From: an uncultured bacterium
GTDB taxonomy: Bacteria > Patescibacteriota > Minisyncoccia > Phycocordibacterales > CAIZLB01
Direction of reading: 5' to 3'
NCBI GenBank assembly: GCA_937873535.1
Contig: CALMYA010000019.1
Span: 1 to 13,582, forward strand
Length of the DNA: 13,582 nt
Shown one piece after another: positions 6,207 through 11,712 of this stretch. The notes beneath the pieces are model-generated. The model was not told the origin of the DNA. It made no database searches and saw nothing but the letters and a program-made list of their open reading frames with translations. The stretch's first letter is position 1. Every line of letters starts with the position of its first letter. Made by a program: the position numbers and the translations under genes.

Positions 6207-7322
6207 ATGAATCGCAACTCCTTATGGTCGATGCTTACAGCCTGGCTCAAAAAAATGTTCGTTCCGCATGAAGGGAACAATCACCATCCTCATTTCTGGA
6301 AAGACCGCACTGTGGCGGTGTTGCTCATCATCGTTTTGCTGGCGGAACTCGCGGTTCTGTCCCAGTCGAGTTTTACTTTCAATAAAAGCACATATTTGGC
6401 CGCCGTTTTGCCGGGTGTTTTGGCATCTTTAACGAACGACCAGCGTGCGGCTAGTAACGCCTCGCCATTGGCTGAAAACAGCCTTTTGGCCGAGGCAGCG
6501 CGCCAAAAGGCTTCCGACATGGCGACCCGCGGCTACTTCGCCCACAACACACCTGAGGGCTACCTGCCGTGGTACTGGCTCACCAGGGTCGGCTATTCGT
6601 ACGACCATGCCGGCGAGAATTTGGCTGTGAATTTTACCGACTCGAAAGACGTTGTTGACGCCTGGATGAACTCACCGACGCATCGCGCCAATATTGTGAA
6701 AGCGGTATATACCGAAACAGGCATCGGTATGGCCGAAGGAATGTACGAAGGCCGCCCGGCAATTTTTGTAGCGCAGTTTTTTGGCACGCCTAAGATTGCT
6801 GCGAAAGTGGCTCCAGCTGTTCCTGCTGTTACGGCAGTTTCGCCAGCTGTGGTCGCGATGGCACCTACATCAACACCAGCAACGAGGCCGGCGCCTACCA
6901 CGGTTACGTCCACAACTTCAATTGCAGTAGCGACCGCAACAGTTGCAGCGGCTTCAACCACAGTTCCAAGCGTTGCCGGCGCAGAATCTGATTCACAAGT
7001 AGCAGAGCCTAGCCTTAAAGAATCTCTTTTGGCTTCGCCAAGGCACACAGGCAGCACGCTTTTGCTCATCATTCTTGCCGTCATTGTCGCCGCGTTCCTG
7101 CTTATTCTTTTCATAAACGGAAAGGTCCATCATCCGCGCATTACTTTGCTTGCGGTGGCATTCATTGTCATCATCATTGGCTTGCTTGTGTTCAATACCA
7201 TTACTCTTAAAGATAAAGTGTTGGTGGGGGATGAAGGCGGTTCCACTTTTGTGGCGAATTTATCGCCGACCCCGACGGTGACATTCAGGAAATACAGCTC
7301 ATTGATCCGAAAGAATATATAA
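6207..7322 (+). CDS. CAP/SCP-domain membrane protein
   Basis: A 371-aa protein with a His-rich cytoplasmic N-terminus, a membrane segment (about 35-52) and an extracellular CAP (SCP/PR-1-like, PF00188 type) domain at about 72-193. The CAP motifs are visible: FAHNTPEG with His113, GENLA with Glu137, and HRANI with His159. An Ala/Thr/Pro linker (195-265) follows, then two membrane helices (282-304 and 311-333). CAP proteins are widespread secreted or surface proteins, and their bacterial roles are mostly unsettled. A -10 box ending 8 nt upstream and the lack of a Shine-Dalgarno suggest a leaderless mRNA. The last 23 codons, after Phe348, are odd: another frame over the same bases (see 7235-7405) looks more like real protein, so a one-base frameshift near 7250 or a fusion to a gene remnant is likely. 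The tail after residue 348 is therefore doubtful. Confidence 0.85.
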   Translation: MNRNSLWSMLTAWLKKMFVPHEGNNHHPHFWKDRTVAVLLIIVLLAELAVLSQSSFTFNKSTYLAAVLPGVLASLTNDQRAASNASPLAENSLLAEAARQKASDMATRGYFAHNTPEGYLPWYWLTRVGYSYDHAGENLAVNFTDSKDVVDAWMNSPTHRANIVKAVYTETGIGMAEGMYEGRPAIFVAQFFGTPKIAAKVAPAVPAVTAVSPAVVAMAPTSTPATRPAPTTVTSTTSIAVATATVAAASTTVPSVAGAESDSQVAEPSLKESLLASPRHTGSTLLLIILAVIVAAFLLILFINGKVHHPRITLLAVAFIVIIIGLLVFNTITLKDKVLVGDEGGSTFVANLSPTPTVTFRKYSSLIRKNI

Positions 7323-7405
7323 AATATTTTGATTGGAAGAATGTTGGTGAGAGGATTATGGAAAAAGCGTTTGAGTTTTTTGATGAATATTCAAATTTGA
7401 CTTGA
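7235..7405 (+). pseudogene. Out-of-frame coding remnant or frameshifted C-terminus of the CAP gene
   Basis: A frame open from 7235 to TGA at 7403-7405 encodes a protein-like sequence including GEFIADPDGD, EIQLIDPKEYI, YFDWKNVGERI and EKAFEFFDEYSN. Its composition (acidic, amphipathic, ordinary codons such as GAA, GAT, AAA and TTT) is far more natural than the Ser/Thr/Pro tail read in the CAP frame over the same bases. There is no plausible start codon of its own. A single -1 shift at the TTTT run (7247-7250) would join it to Phe348 of the CAP protein, adding 51 residues and giving a protein of about 399 aa. Alternatively it is the 3' end of a deleted gene. The family is not recognised. Confidence 0.55.
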
Positions 7406-7429
7406 CAAATCTGTCTGTAGGTATAAAAT
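7402..7429 (+). promoter_or_regulatory. Candidate promoter immediately before a terminator hairpin
   Basis: A perfect TTGACA (7402-7407) overlaps the TGA of the remnant above; after 16 bp comes TAAAAT (7424-7429, 5 of 6). Transcription would begin near 7436, only 9 nt before the hairpin at 7445-7486. The only product would be an RNA of about 55 nt, antisense to the 3' end of the NYN-domain gene. Confidence 0.4.
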
Positions 7430-7444
7430 ACGCATGTAACTATG

Positions 7445-7486
7445 AAAAGGCTCCTTATGCAGATACGTCTGCATCGGGGGCCTTTT
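7445..7486. terminator. Long bidirectional terminator hairpin overlapping a CDS end
   Basis: The outer stem AAAAGGCTCC (7445-7454) pairs with GGGGCCTTTT (7477-7486, one G-T pair); the inner stem ATGCAGA (7457-7463) pairs perfectly with TCTGCAT (7468-7474) around a TACG tetraloop. The T-runs are TTTTCCTTT on the plus strand and TTTTCATAG on the minus strand. It ends transcription between the convergent CAP and NYN genes. The last codons and the stop of the NYN gene (7455-7457) lie inside the hairpin. Confidence 0.8.
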
Positions 7487-7970
7487 CCTTTATAATTTTT
7501 ATGGAGAACTTATGATAATGCTCATCTAAAAATTCTATTTCGCAGCCTTTATTTCTAAGCAGAGTTGAGCATCTGGCCCTGCTTGGGGCAATTACTGCAT
7601 TAAGTGCATCATTCTTCATTAAAAACTCTGCCAGACAGCCGAAGTCGCCGTCGCCTGTTACAAGAATACAAGTATAGAAGGATCGTGTGTAAAAGTCTGA
7701 AATTACCTTTAATACTAGCTCTGCATCGCAGTTGCCCTTGATTGTGCTGCCTACCGAAATTGTTTGCTTAAATATCAATACAAAGCCGCACCCTTGAAGA
7801 TACTCATAGAATGTTGCTCTAGTCGGCACCAATCCTATAAACAAATACACGCCTGTAGGGTTGTATTTCTGTCTAAGCCAGCCTCTGAACTTAAGGTAAT
7901 CAATCTTAAAGCCAGAGTCTTTTGCAGCACGATAGAGATTGTTCCCGTCGATGTATATATTAAGTGGCAC
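7455..7970 (-). CDS. NYN-domain (LabA/DUF88-like, PIN-fold) putative ribonuclease
   Basis: A 171-aa protein matching the NYN family of PIN-like metal-dependent nucleases along nearly its whole length. The acidic residues expected at the active site are present: Asp8 in YIDGNNL, Asp82 and Glu84 in CDAELVLK, and Asp107/Asp109 in VTGDGDF. A C-terminal strand region (VIAPSRARCSTLLRNKGCEIEFLDE) completes the fold and is followed by a basic tail. RNA cleavage is the known or proposed activity of the family; the substrate here is unknown. The start is GTG at 7970, because IYIDGNN must be near the N-terminus. An extended -10 box ends 9 nt upstream, again predicting a nearly leaderless mRNA. It is transcribed divergently from the membrane protein at 8051 with 80 bp between them. 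Confidence 0.85.
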   Translation of the reverse strand: MPLNIYIDGNNLYRAAKDSGFKIDYLKFRGWLRQKYNPTGVYLFIGLVPTRATFYEYLQGCGFVLIFKQTISVGSTIKGNCDAELVLKVISDFYTRSFYTCILVTGDGDFGCLAEFLMKNDALNAVIAPSRARCSTLLRNKGCEIEFLDEHYHKFSIKIIKEKAPDADVSA

Positions 7971-7979
7971 GATTCAGCT

Positions 7980-7988
7980 ACCATATCA
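7980..7988 (-). promoter_or_regulatory. Extended -10 promoter of the NYN gene
   Basis: On the minus strand TGATATGGT reads TGn plus TATGGT (4 of 6). The predicted start of transcription is about 3 nt before the GTG at 7970. No clear -35 box is seen, as is usual with extended -10 promoters. Confidence 0.4.
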
Positions 7989-8038
7989 CTACCCAGTTAA
8001 AATTCTGATAAAATTTTTCTAAAGATTGCAAGATAGTA

Positions 8039-8044
8039 TATAAT
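8039..8044 (+). promoter_or_regulatory. -10 box giving a leaderless mRNA
   Basis: A perfect TATAAT ends 6 nt before the ATG at 8051, so transcription is expected at the A of the start codon or within a base of it. No good -35 hexamer lies 16-18 bp upstream (the bases there are T-rich) and no Shine-Dalgarno is possible. Confidence 0.5.
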
Positions 8045-8050
8045 TACTTC

Positions 8051-8533
8051 ATGCAATATTTCACATACTTTAATCTTGCGCTCATCATTGTGGTGGCGGC
8101 GCTCACGGCGCTTTCGTATTATCGGGGCAAGCGGGTGCTTTTCAGCCTTATTGTAAACTTTTACCCGGCAGCGGCGCTGTACGCGGCGTTTCCGTACAAG
8201 GCATCGACGCTTTTATTTAAAGGCAATTCAGAGCAAATCTTTTATTCGCATGCAATTATATTTCTGGTATTTTTCGTATTCGCGTACTTTGCAGTAGGAA
8301 AAATTGTGCACTCCGAAGGTTCGCATAATGGCGTACCAGGCTTCATGGAAGCGCTGCTTCTTTCAGTTTCAATTGTGCTTCTTACCGTGGCGCTTTGCTT
8401 CCACATTCTGCCGGCCCGCGACATCTACGACCTCAGCGCTCAAATTGAGAATTTCTTTACACAAGACTTGGGCTACTTTGTTTCAATGATAGTGCCTATA
8501 GCGGCGATTTTCTGGATGAGGGGGAGGTATTAA
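8051..8533 (+). CDS. Small multi-pass membrane protein, function unknown
   Basis: A 160-aa protein with about five predicted membrane segments (5-23, 29-48, 64-85, 98-119 and 139-155). Short charged loops separate them (YYRGKR at 23-28, KIVHSEGSHNG at 84-94, PARDIYDL at 121-128), and the protein ends in RGRY. I recognise no family motif; it is smaller than most transporters and has the general look of a CvpA-sized integral membrane protein, without enough similarity to name it. It is flanked by a divergent NYN gene and by a separately promoted gene at 8638, so no operon partner suggests a role. The TATAAT 6 nt upstream supports the ATG at 8051. Confidence 0.75.
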   Translation: MQYFTYFNLALIIVVAALTALSYYRGKRVLFSLIVNFYPAAALYAAFPYKASTLLFKGNSEQIFYSHAIIFLVFFVFAYFAVGKIVHSEGSHNGVPGFMEALLLSVSIVLLTVALCFHILPARDIYDLSAQIENFFTQDLGYFVSMIVPIAAIFWMRGRY

Positions 8534-8541
8534 TTGCTCGT

Positions 8542-8570
8542 TTGACACCCCTAACAAACAATTATATCCT
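8542..8570 (+). promoter_or_regulatory. Promoter of the 143-aa gene
   Basis: A perfect TTGACA (8542-8547), a 17-bp spacer and TATCCT (8565-8570, 4 of 6). An interrupted dyad overlaps it: TAATT and GTTTG (8531-8535, 8540-8544) are complementary to CAAAC-AATTA (8555-8564), with a 4-nt bulge. Transcription is expected near 8577. Confidence 0.55.
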
Positions 8571-8575
8571 CAAAT

Positions 8576-8609
8576 CGGACTGAAACCTCGTGTTTCAACA
8601 GCTTGTCCG
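8576..8609 (+). other. Stem-loop at the 5' end of the mRNA
   Basis: CGGAC (8576-8580) pairs with GTCCG (8605-8609), and directly inside it TGAAAC (8581-8586) pairs with GTTTCA (8592-8597) around a 5-nt loop; seven unpaired bases follow on the 3' side. It would lie at the very 5' end of the transcript from the promoter at 8542, with the ribosome-binding site left single-stranded. Such 5' hairpins are known to protect mRNAs from decay; that role here is inferred. Confidence 0.5.
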
Positions 8610-8623
8610 GCAACCATTCGCAC

Positions 8624-8633
8624 AAAGGAGGTG
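8624..8633 (+). promoter_or_regulatory. Perfect Shine-Dalgarno that sets the start at 8638
   Basis: AAAGGAGGTG, complementary to the usual 16S 3' end, lies with its GGAGG 6 nt before the ATG at 8638. It is the only strong ribosome-binding site in the window. It excludes the in-frame GTG/TTG-type starts further upstream (frame open from 8590), which would begin inside the leader stem-loop. Confidence 0.85.
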
Positions 8634-8637
8634 TACC

Positions 8638-9069
8638 ATGTCATTTCTTGAAAAAGTAGTGGCGATTTTGCTGAATATGAATGAAATCAGCGGACTCAAT
8701 TTTGACGATCTCATCGCCCTTGAAACAGGTGAACCCATTGGTGGAAAAGTCGAAGGGCCCATTTTGATGATCCTAATGCGCTTGCAGACGATGATTGTGC
8801 AGGAGTGCGAGAAAGGCAGCAGGCCTGAAGGCGCGGATGAATTTTTTGGGCTGGAACCTGAAGCTGACGAAAGTGGTGCTGCCACTTCAATTGCTTCGGC
8901 AAATGCCCTGAAACTGTACGATGATACCACTGCCCGAGTACTTATGCTCGAGCGCATAATAACGGAAGTCATCCGGCAGGCCATTCCTACCGAATGCGAA
9001 CGTTTCGGTGCTCGCTACTGCATCGCCCCTAATGGAAGAGTCTTGTGGAGCCCGGTGTCGAGTACCTGA
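8638..9069 (+). CDS. Conserved-looking small protein of unknown function, strongly expressed signals
   Basis: A 143-aa, mostly acidic, predicted cytoplasmic protein. The N-terminal part (1-60) is helical and amphipathic (MSFLEKVVAILLNMNEISG; GPILMILMRLQTMIVQECEKG). An acidic, flexible linker follows (62-85, rich in Glu, Asp, Gly and Ser), then a second long helix (88-116) and a short C-terminal strand region with Cys120 and Cys128 (RYCIAPNGRVLW). There is no signal peptide or membrane segment and no family I recognise. A canonical promoter, a 5' stem-loop and a perfect Shine-Dalgarno suggest a well-expressed, separately regulated single gene, ended by the terminator near 9123. Its GC content is close to that of its neighbours. 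The TGA stop shows that TGA is not recoded. Confidence 0.75.
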   Translation: MSFLEKVVAILLNMNEISGLNFDDLIALETGEPIGGKVEGPILMILMRLQTMIVQECEKGSRPEGADEFFGLEPEADESGAATSIASANALKLYDDTTARVLMLERIITEVIRQAIPTECERFGARYCIAPNGRVLWSPVSST

Positions 9070-9122
9070 CCTCTGGGATAAACAGGTCATCACACAAACA
9101 TCAAAGCAGCATTGCGCTGCGC

Positions 9123-9155
9123 GAGCCACCGTACCCAGCGGTGGTTTAGCTTTTT
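9123..9155 (+). terminator. Intrinsic terminator after the 143-aa gene
   Basis: CCACCG (9126-9131) pairs with CGGTGG (9139-9144) around a 7-nt loop, and the stem can extend three pairs with G-T wobbles. It is followed by TTTAGCTTTTT. The stem begins about 55 nt after the stop at 9069 and the T-run ends only 5 nt before the -10 region of the next gene. Confidence 0.65.
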
Positions 9156-9157
9156 CA

Positions 9158-9166
9158 TGGTATAAT
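9158..9166 (+). promoter_or_regulatory. Consensus extended -10 promoter of the acyltransferase gene
   Basis: TGGTATAAT is a perfect TGn plus TATAAT. The -35 position lies inside the preceding terminator stem and shows no TTGACA, in keeping with extended -10 promoters. Transcription is expected near 9173, 15 nt before the ATG at 9188. Confidence 0.65.
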
Positions 9167-9186
9167 AAGGCTACAATAAAAGCCTT
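9167..9186. repeat. Dyad between -10 box and start codon of the acyltransferase gene
   Basis: AAGGCT (9167-9172) and AGCCTT (9181-9186) are perfect inverted repeats 8 nt apart. They begin immediately after TATAAT and end one base before the ATG. Because the predicted transcript starts at about 9173, the left arm would not be in the mRNA, so a DNA operator is more likely than an RNA hairpin. This could be chance. Confidence 0.35.
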
Positions 9187-9187
9187 T

Positions 9188-10027
9188 ATGGAAAAGACCG
9201 TTGAACAAGGCGTAGAGCAAGAATTGCCGACATCAGGCATATTAAGCGACGTTGCAGCTATTCAGGCCGATGTGGCGGCAGGTGCGCAAATAGCTGCTCA
9301 AGCGGCCGCTGCTAAACAGTCGGCAGGGTCAAAATTTAAATATAAATTCGAATACTGGCTGTCGCGCATCGTGCAGGGGGTGTTCTGGCCGGTGTTCTAT
9401 GTGGGCTATCACGCGGCGTTCAGTATGCGCATAAATGGAAAAGAGAATATTAAAAATTTGAAAGGCCCGGTTATATTCGTGGCGAATCATATTGGAGTAT
9501 ACGACAGCTTCATGTTCGATATGTTCGCGCCGCCGTTTTCGGCTATTTCGCCATTTCGCTTTATGGGCACAACGAAGTTTAAAATATGGTATTTGGCCAT
9601 ATTAAAATATACGGGCATCGTGCATTTGGTGTATGCCTTGTTTGGAGTATTCAAGGTGAATTACGGCGAAGGAGTCGAGACGGCGCTCATTCCTGCATAT
9701 GAAATTATACGAAACGGCGGCACGGTGGCGATATTTCCGGAAGGAAAAGTCTGGAAATACGAAGAACGCGGCCTCGGCGCCGAAACGGGCGACAATCATC
9801 ACGAAGCCATTGGCCCATTCAAATGGGGTGCGGCGGTGTTGGCCAAAAATACTGGAGCGGTGGTGGTGCCGGTATCGCTTCGAAAACATGCAAAGAACAT
9901 GTTTCGCGACTACTTAACCATTACCATAGGTAAGCCATACTTTGTTGACCGCGCGGCAACGGCCGAGGTGATAGCGGGTGAGATGAGGGAGAAGGTGGTA
10001 GGGGGTTATGTGGGGAGGGGGAATTAA
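9188..10027 (+). CDS. plsC: PlsC-type 1-acyl-glycerol-phosphate acyltransferase
   Basis: A 279-aa member of the LPLAT/PlsC family, which transfers an acyl group to lysophosphatidate or a related acceptor at the inner membrane. The H-x4-D catalytic motif is NHIGVYD (His101, Asp106); the second conserved block is FMGTTKFK (125-132); FPEG (183-186) is the third motif, followed by a long basic loop; VVPVSLR (226-232) is the fourth. A membrane-seeking stretch lies at 60-78. The first 45 residues are Ala/Gln/Glu-rich and not part of the family core. The frame stays open back to 9008, but the promoter and the terminator for the previous gene lie at 9123-9166, so the ATG at 9188 is the start. The exact substrate is uncertain, as CPR cells often lack full lipid synthesis and may remodel scavenged lipids. 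Confidence 0.88.
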   Translation: MEKTVEQGVEQELPTSGILSDVAAIQADVAAGAQIAAQAAAAKQSAGSKFKYKFEYWLSRIVQGVFWPVFYVGYHAAFSMRINGKENIKNLKGPVIFVANHIGVYDSFMFDMFAPPFSAISPFRFMGTTKFKIWYLAILKYTGIVHLVYALFGVFKVNYGEGVETALIPAYEIIRNGGTVAIFPEGKVWKYEERGLGAETGDNHHEAIGPFKWGAAVLAKNTGAVVVPVSLRKHAKNMFRDYLTITIGKPYFVDRAATAEVIAGEMREKVVGGYVGRGN

Positions 10028-10033
10028 TGCTAA

Positions 10034-10039
10034 TATGAT
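10034..10039 (+). promoter_or_regulatory. -10-like box just before the 548-aa gene
   Basis: TATGAT (5 of 6) ends 5 nt before the ATG at 10045, in the 17-nt gap after the acyltransferase stop. Transcription would start at the ATG or one base later. No -35 match is visible in the G-rich end of the preceding gene, so read-through from the acyltransferase gene is the alternative. Confidence 0.35.
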
Positions 10040-10044
10040 ATGTA

Positions 10045-11691
10045 ATGATTAGTCAGGAAGCTATACAAAAAATACTTGGAATAGAAAGTAAAGTATCTCT
10101 TTCTGCGGATGAAATGGTGAAAGAGATGGCAGTTACGTTTTTTCCAGAAAAAGGGACAGGAATAGATGAAAATGTTATTGCCTTTTCGAAAAAGCTTGAA
10201 AATAGCTTTAAGAATTTGAATATTATCATCATACCCTACGAGTCTGCACTGGAGAAGGTTCGCTTAAGGAGGAGAATAAGCCGTATTTTTCGCATTATAA
10301 TTAACAATGTTAGATATGTTTTTATTCGCATATTTAGAATAAAAGGTGAGTTTTATTACATAAATTTGAGATCTCTAAGACGAGTTATTAGAAGTAAGCG
10401 TTTAAAAAGAAACATATCAGTAATTGTATTAGGTGAATTACATGAGGATAAACTGCCAATGCAATTTATCTCGAGCTTTAAATCAAACTCTGTAATCCAT
10501 ATATTACCTTTTCCATCAAACATAAAAAAAGAAAGCCCGTTTGAGGAACATTTTGATACGGCAATGTCGCTATTTGCGTATCATATGGCAAATATTGTTT
10601 TAGCTGTAGATGATTCAAAATGGATGGTTTACAATTTTAATGCTTCACATCCAATTTATGACTTAAATGACAATAAGTTCGAAGAGCATATTCTTAAAGC
10701 TCTTGTACCAAAAATTGTTGCACCCATTAGTCCACATAAATTTTCTGATTTTAATATATCAAAAGAGAGGTTCATGATTGGCGATCCCATCATAAGTGCC
10801 TTGGTAGTAGATCTAACGCAAGGCGCCTTACTGTTTGAAAAGACTAAGTTATTTCCTTCTGGTAAGAAGATTGATGACCTGCCGTTTCGTGATAACTTTC
10901 ATAAATATATAGGTAAATTACACCTAGATAACCGCAGTGGGATGAGTTTTGGTTTTATTTCAAAACAATTACCCGTTGCTATTAGTCAGATTTTAACATT
11001 AGAGGAAACCCAAAGTAAATATGGCGCTTTCTTATCAAAAAATAAAGATTATTTTAAGGATAGTGAAGGTAACATCCATATAATGTTTGATTTACCTGAA
11101 AAAGGAACTGTATCGTTACAGGTACCAGATGTCTGGGTTTTAAGCCTTCGATCAGGTTCAGATAAAACACACTTTAAACCAGAAAAAGATTTGTTGTTAC
11201 TGGGGCTTTCATCTAAAGGGGAAATGTGGATGAAATTTCCAGTAGGTACAAGAATTCATGATGATTACAAACCATCCTTTGATACCAAGGTTATTTTGGC
11301 TCATGCTGTTGGTAACGCAATAATTGCGAGCATTATAAATTACATTGATCCAAAATCTGAATTTGTTACAAAGTTAGTATCGTCGGGGATCTCTATTAGC
11401 CATTGGCATGGCTATTTTAGAGAGGATCTTGTCCCAAGTAACTACTTAATGTATGGATTTAAAAATTTACATGTTGCATGCTCATCACCTCAATCAGCCG
11501 TATACGCCTTAGGAGGGAAGCTCGACTCGTTTGAAAAGTTGCTTAAGGATAAAAAAACGTATTATGGTGACATACATGTAGAACCACATCACGGTGTAAA
11601 TATCTCTTTTCCCTCATTAACAACTCTAGCAGAGTACCTTATACAAAACCCAGAAGCCTCTAAACTAGGTAACATTTATCTGAAAGAGTGA
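10045..11691 (+). CDS. 548-aa protein of unrecognised family, upstream of a histidine kinase
   Basis: I do not recognise this protein. It has no signal peptide. Residues 71-123 form a striking Arg/Lys and Ile/Phe-rich stretch (KVRLRRRISRIF, YVFIRIFRIK, LRRVIRSKRLKRN) that could lie on a membrane surface or bind nucleic acid. The middle (125-400) alternates strands and helices as in an alpha/beta fold (NISVIVLGELHED; MANIVLAVDD; ALVVDLTQGALLF). The C-terminal part carries several His motifs: LAHAVGN (His420), SHWHGYF (His453, His455) and HVEPHHGVN (His511, 515, 516), which might bind a metal. Tandem stops TGA TAA end it. A histidine kinase follows after 21 nt, so the two are probably one transcript. 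The gene is visibly more AT-rich than the genes before it, which may mean transfer from elsewhere. It could be an enzyme or a sensing partner of the kinase; neither is shown. Confidence 0.7.
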   Translation: MISQEAIQKILGIESKVSLSADEMVKEMAVTFFPEKGTGIDENVIAFSKKLENSFKNLNIIIIPYESALEKVRLRRRISRIFRIIINNVRYVFIRIFRIKGEFYYINLRSLRRVIRSKRLKRNISVIVLGELHEDKLPMQFISSFKSNSVIHILPFPSNIKKESPFEEHFDTAMSLFAYHMANIVLAVDDSKWMVYNFNASHPIYDLNDNKFEEHILKALVPKIVAPISPHKFSDFNISKERFMIGDPIISALVVDLTQGALLFEKTKLFPSGKKIDDLPFRDNFHKYIGKLHLDNRSGMSFGFISKQLPVAISQILTLEETQSKYGAFLSKNKDYFKDSEGNIHIMFDLPEKGTVSLQVPDVWVLSLRSGSDKTHFKPEKDLLLLGLSSKGEMWMKFPVGTRIHDDYKPSFDTKVILAHAVGNAIIASIINYIDPKSEFVTKLVSSGISISHWHGYFREDLVPSNYLMYGFKNLHVACSSPQSAVYALGGKLDSFEKLLKDKKTYYGDIHVEPHHGVNISFPSLTTLAEYLIQNPEASKLGNIYLKE

Positions 11692-11712
11692 TAATATAGA
11701 ACAATACCACTT

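Noticed and set aside
6593..7114. 173-aa minus-strand open frame across the CAP gene
   Set aside because: It overlaps the CAP motifs and the Ala/Thr linker on the other strand and has no recognisable motif of its own.
8590..8637. Upstream start for the 143-aa protein
   Set aside because: These 16 codons fall in the leader stem-loop and Shine-Dalgarno; the perfect AAAGGAGGTG points to 8638.
9008..9187. 60-codon N-terminal extension of the acyltransferase
   Set aside because: It would overlap the end of the 143-aa gene, the terminator and the extended -10 promoter, and the translated extension is not protein-like. The ATG at 9188 fits the promoter.
8638..11691. Recoded TGA (glycine, code 25) as in some CPR lineages
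   Set aside because: Genes at 8638 and 10045 end sensibly at TGA, the latter with a tandem TAA, and no gene needs TGA read-through.
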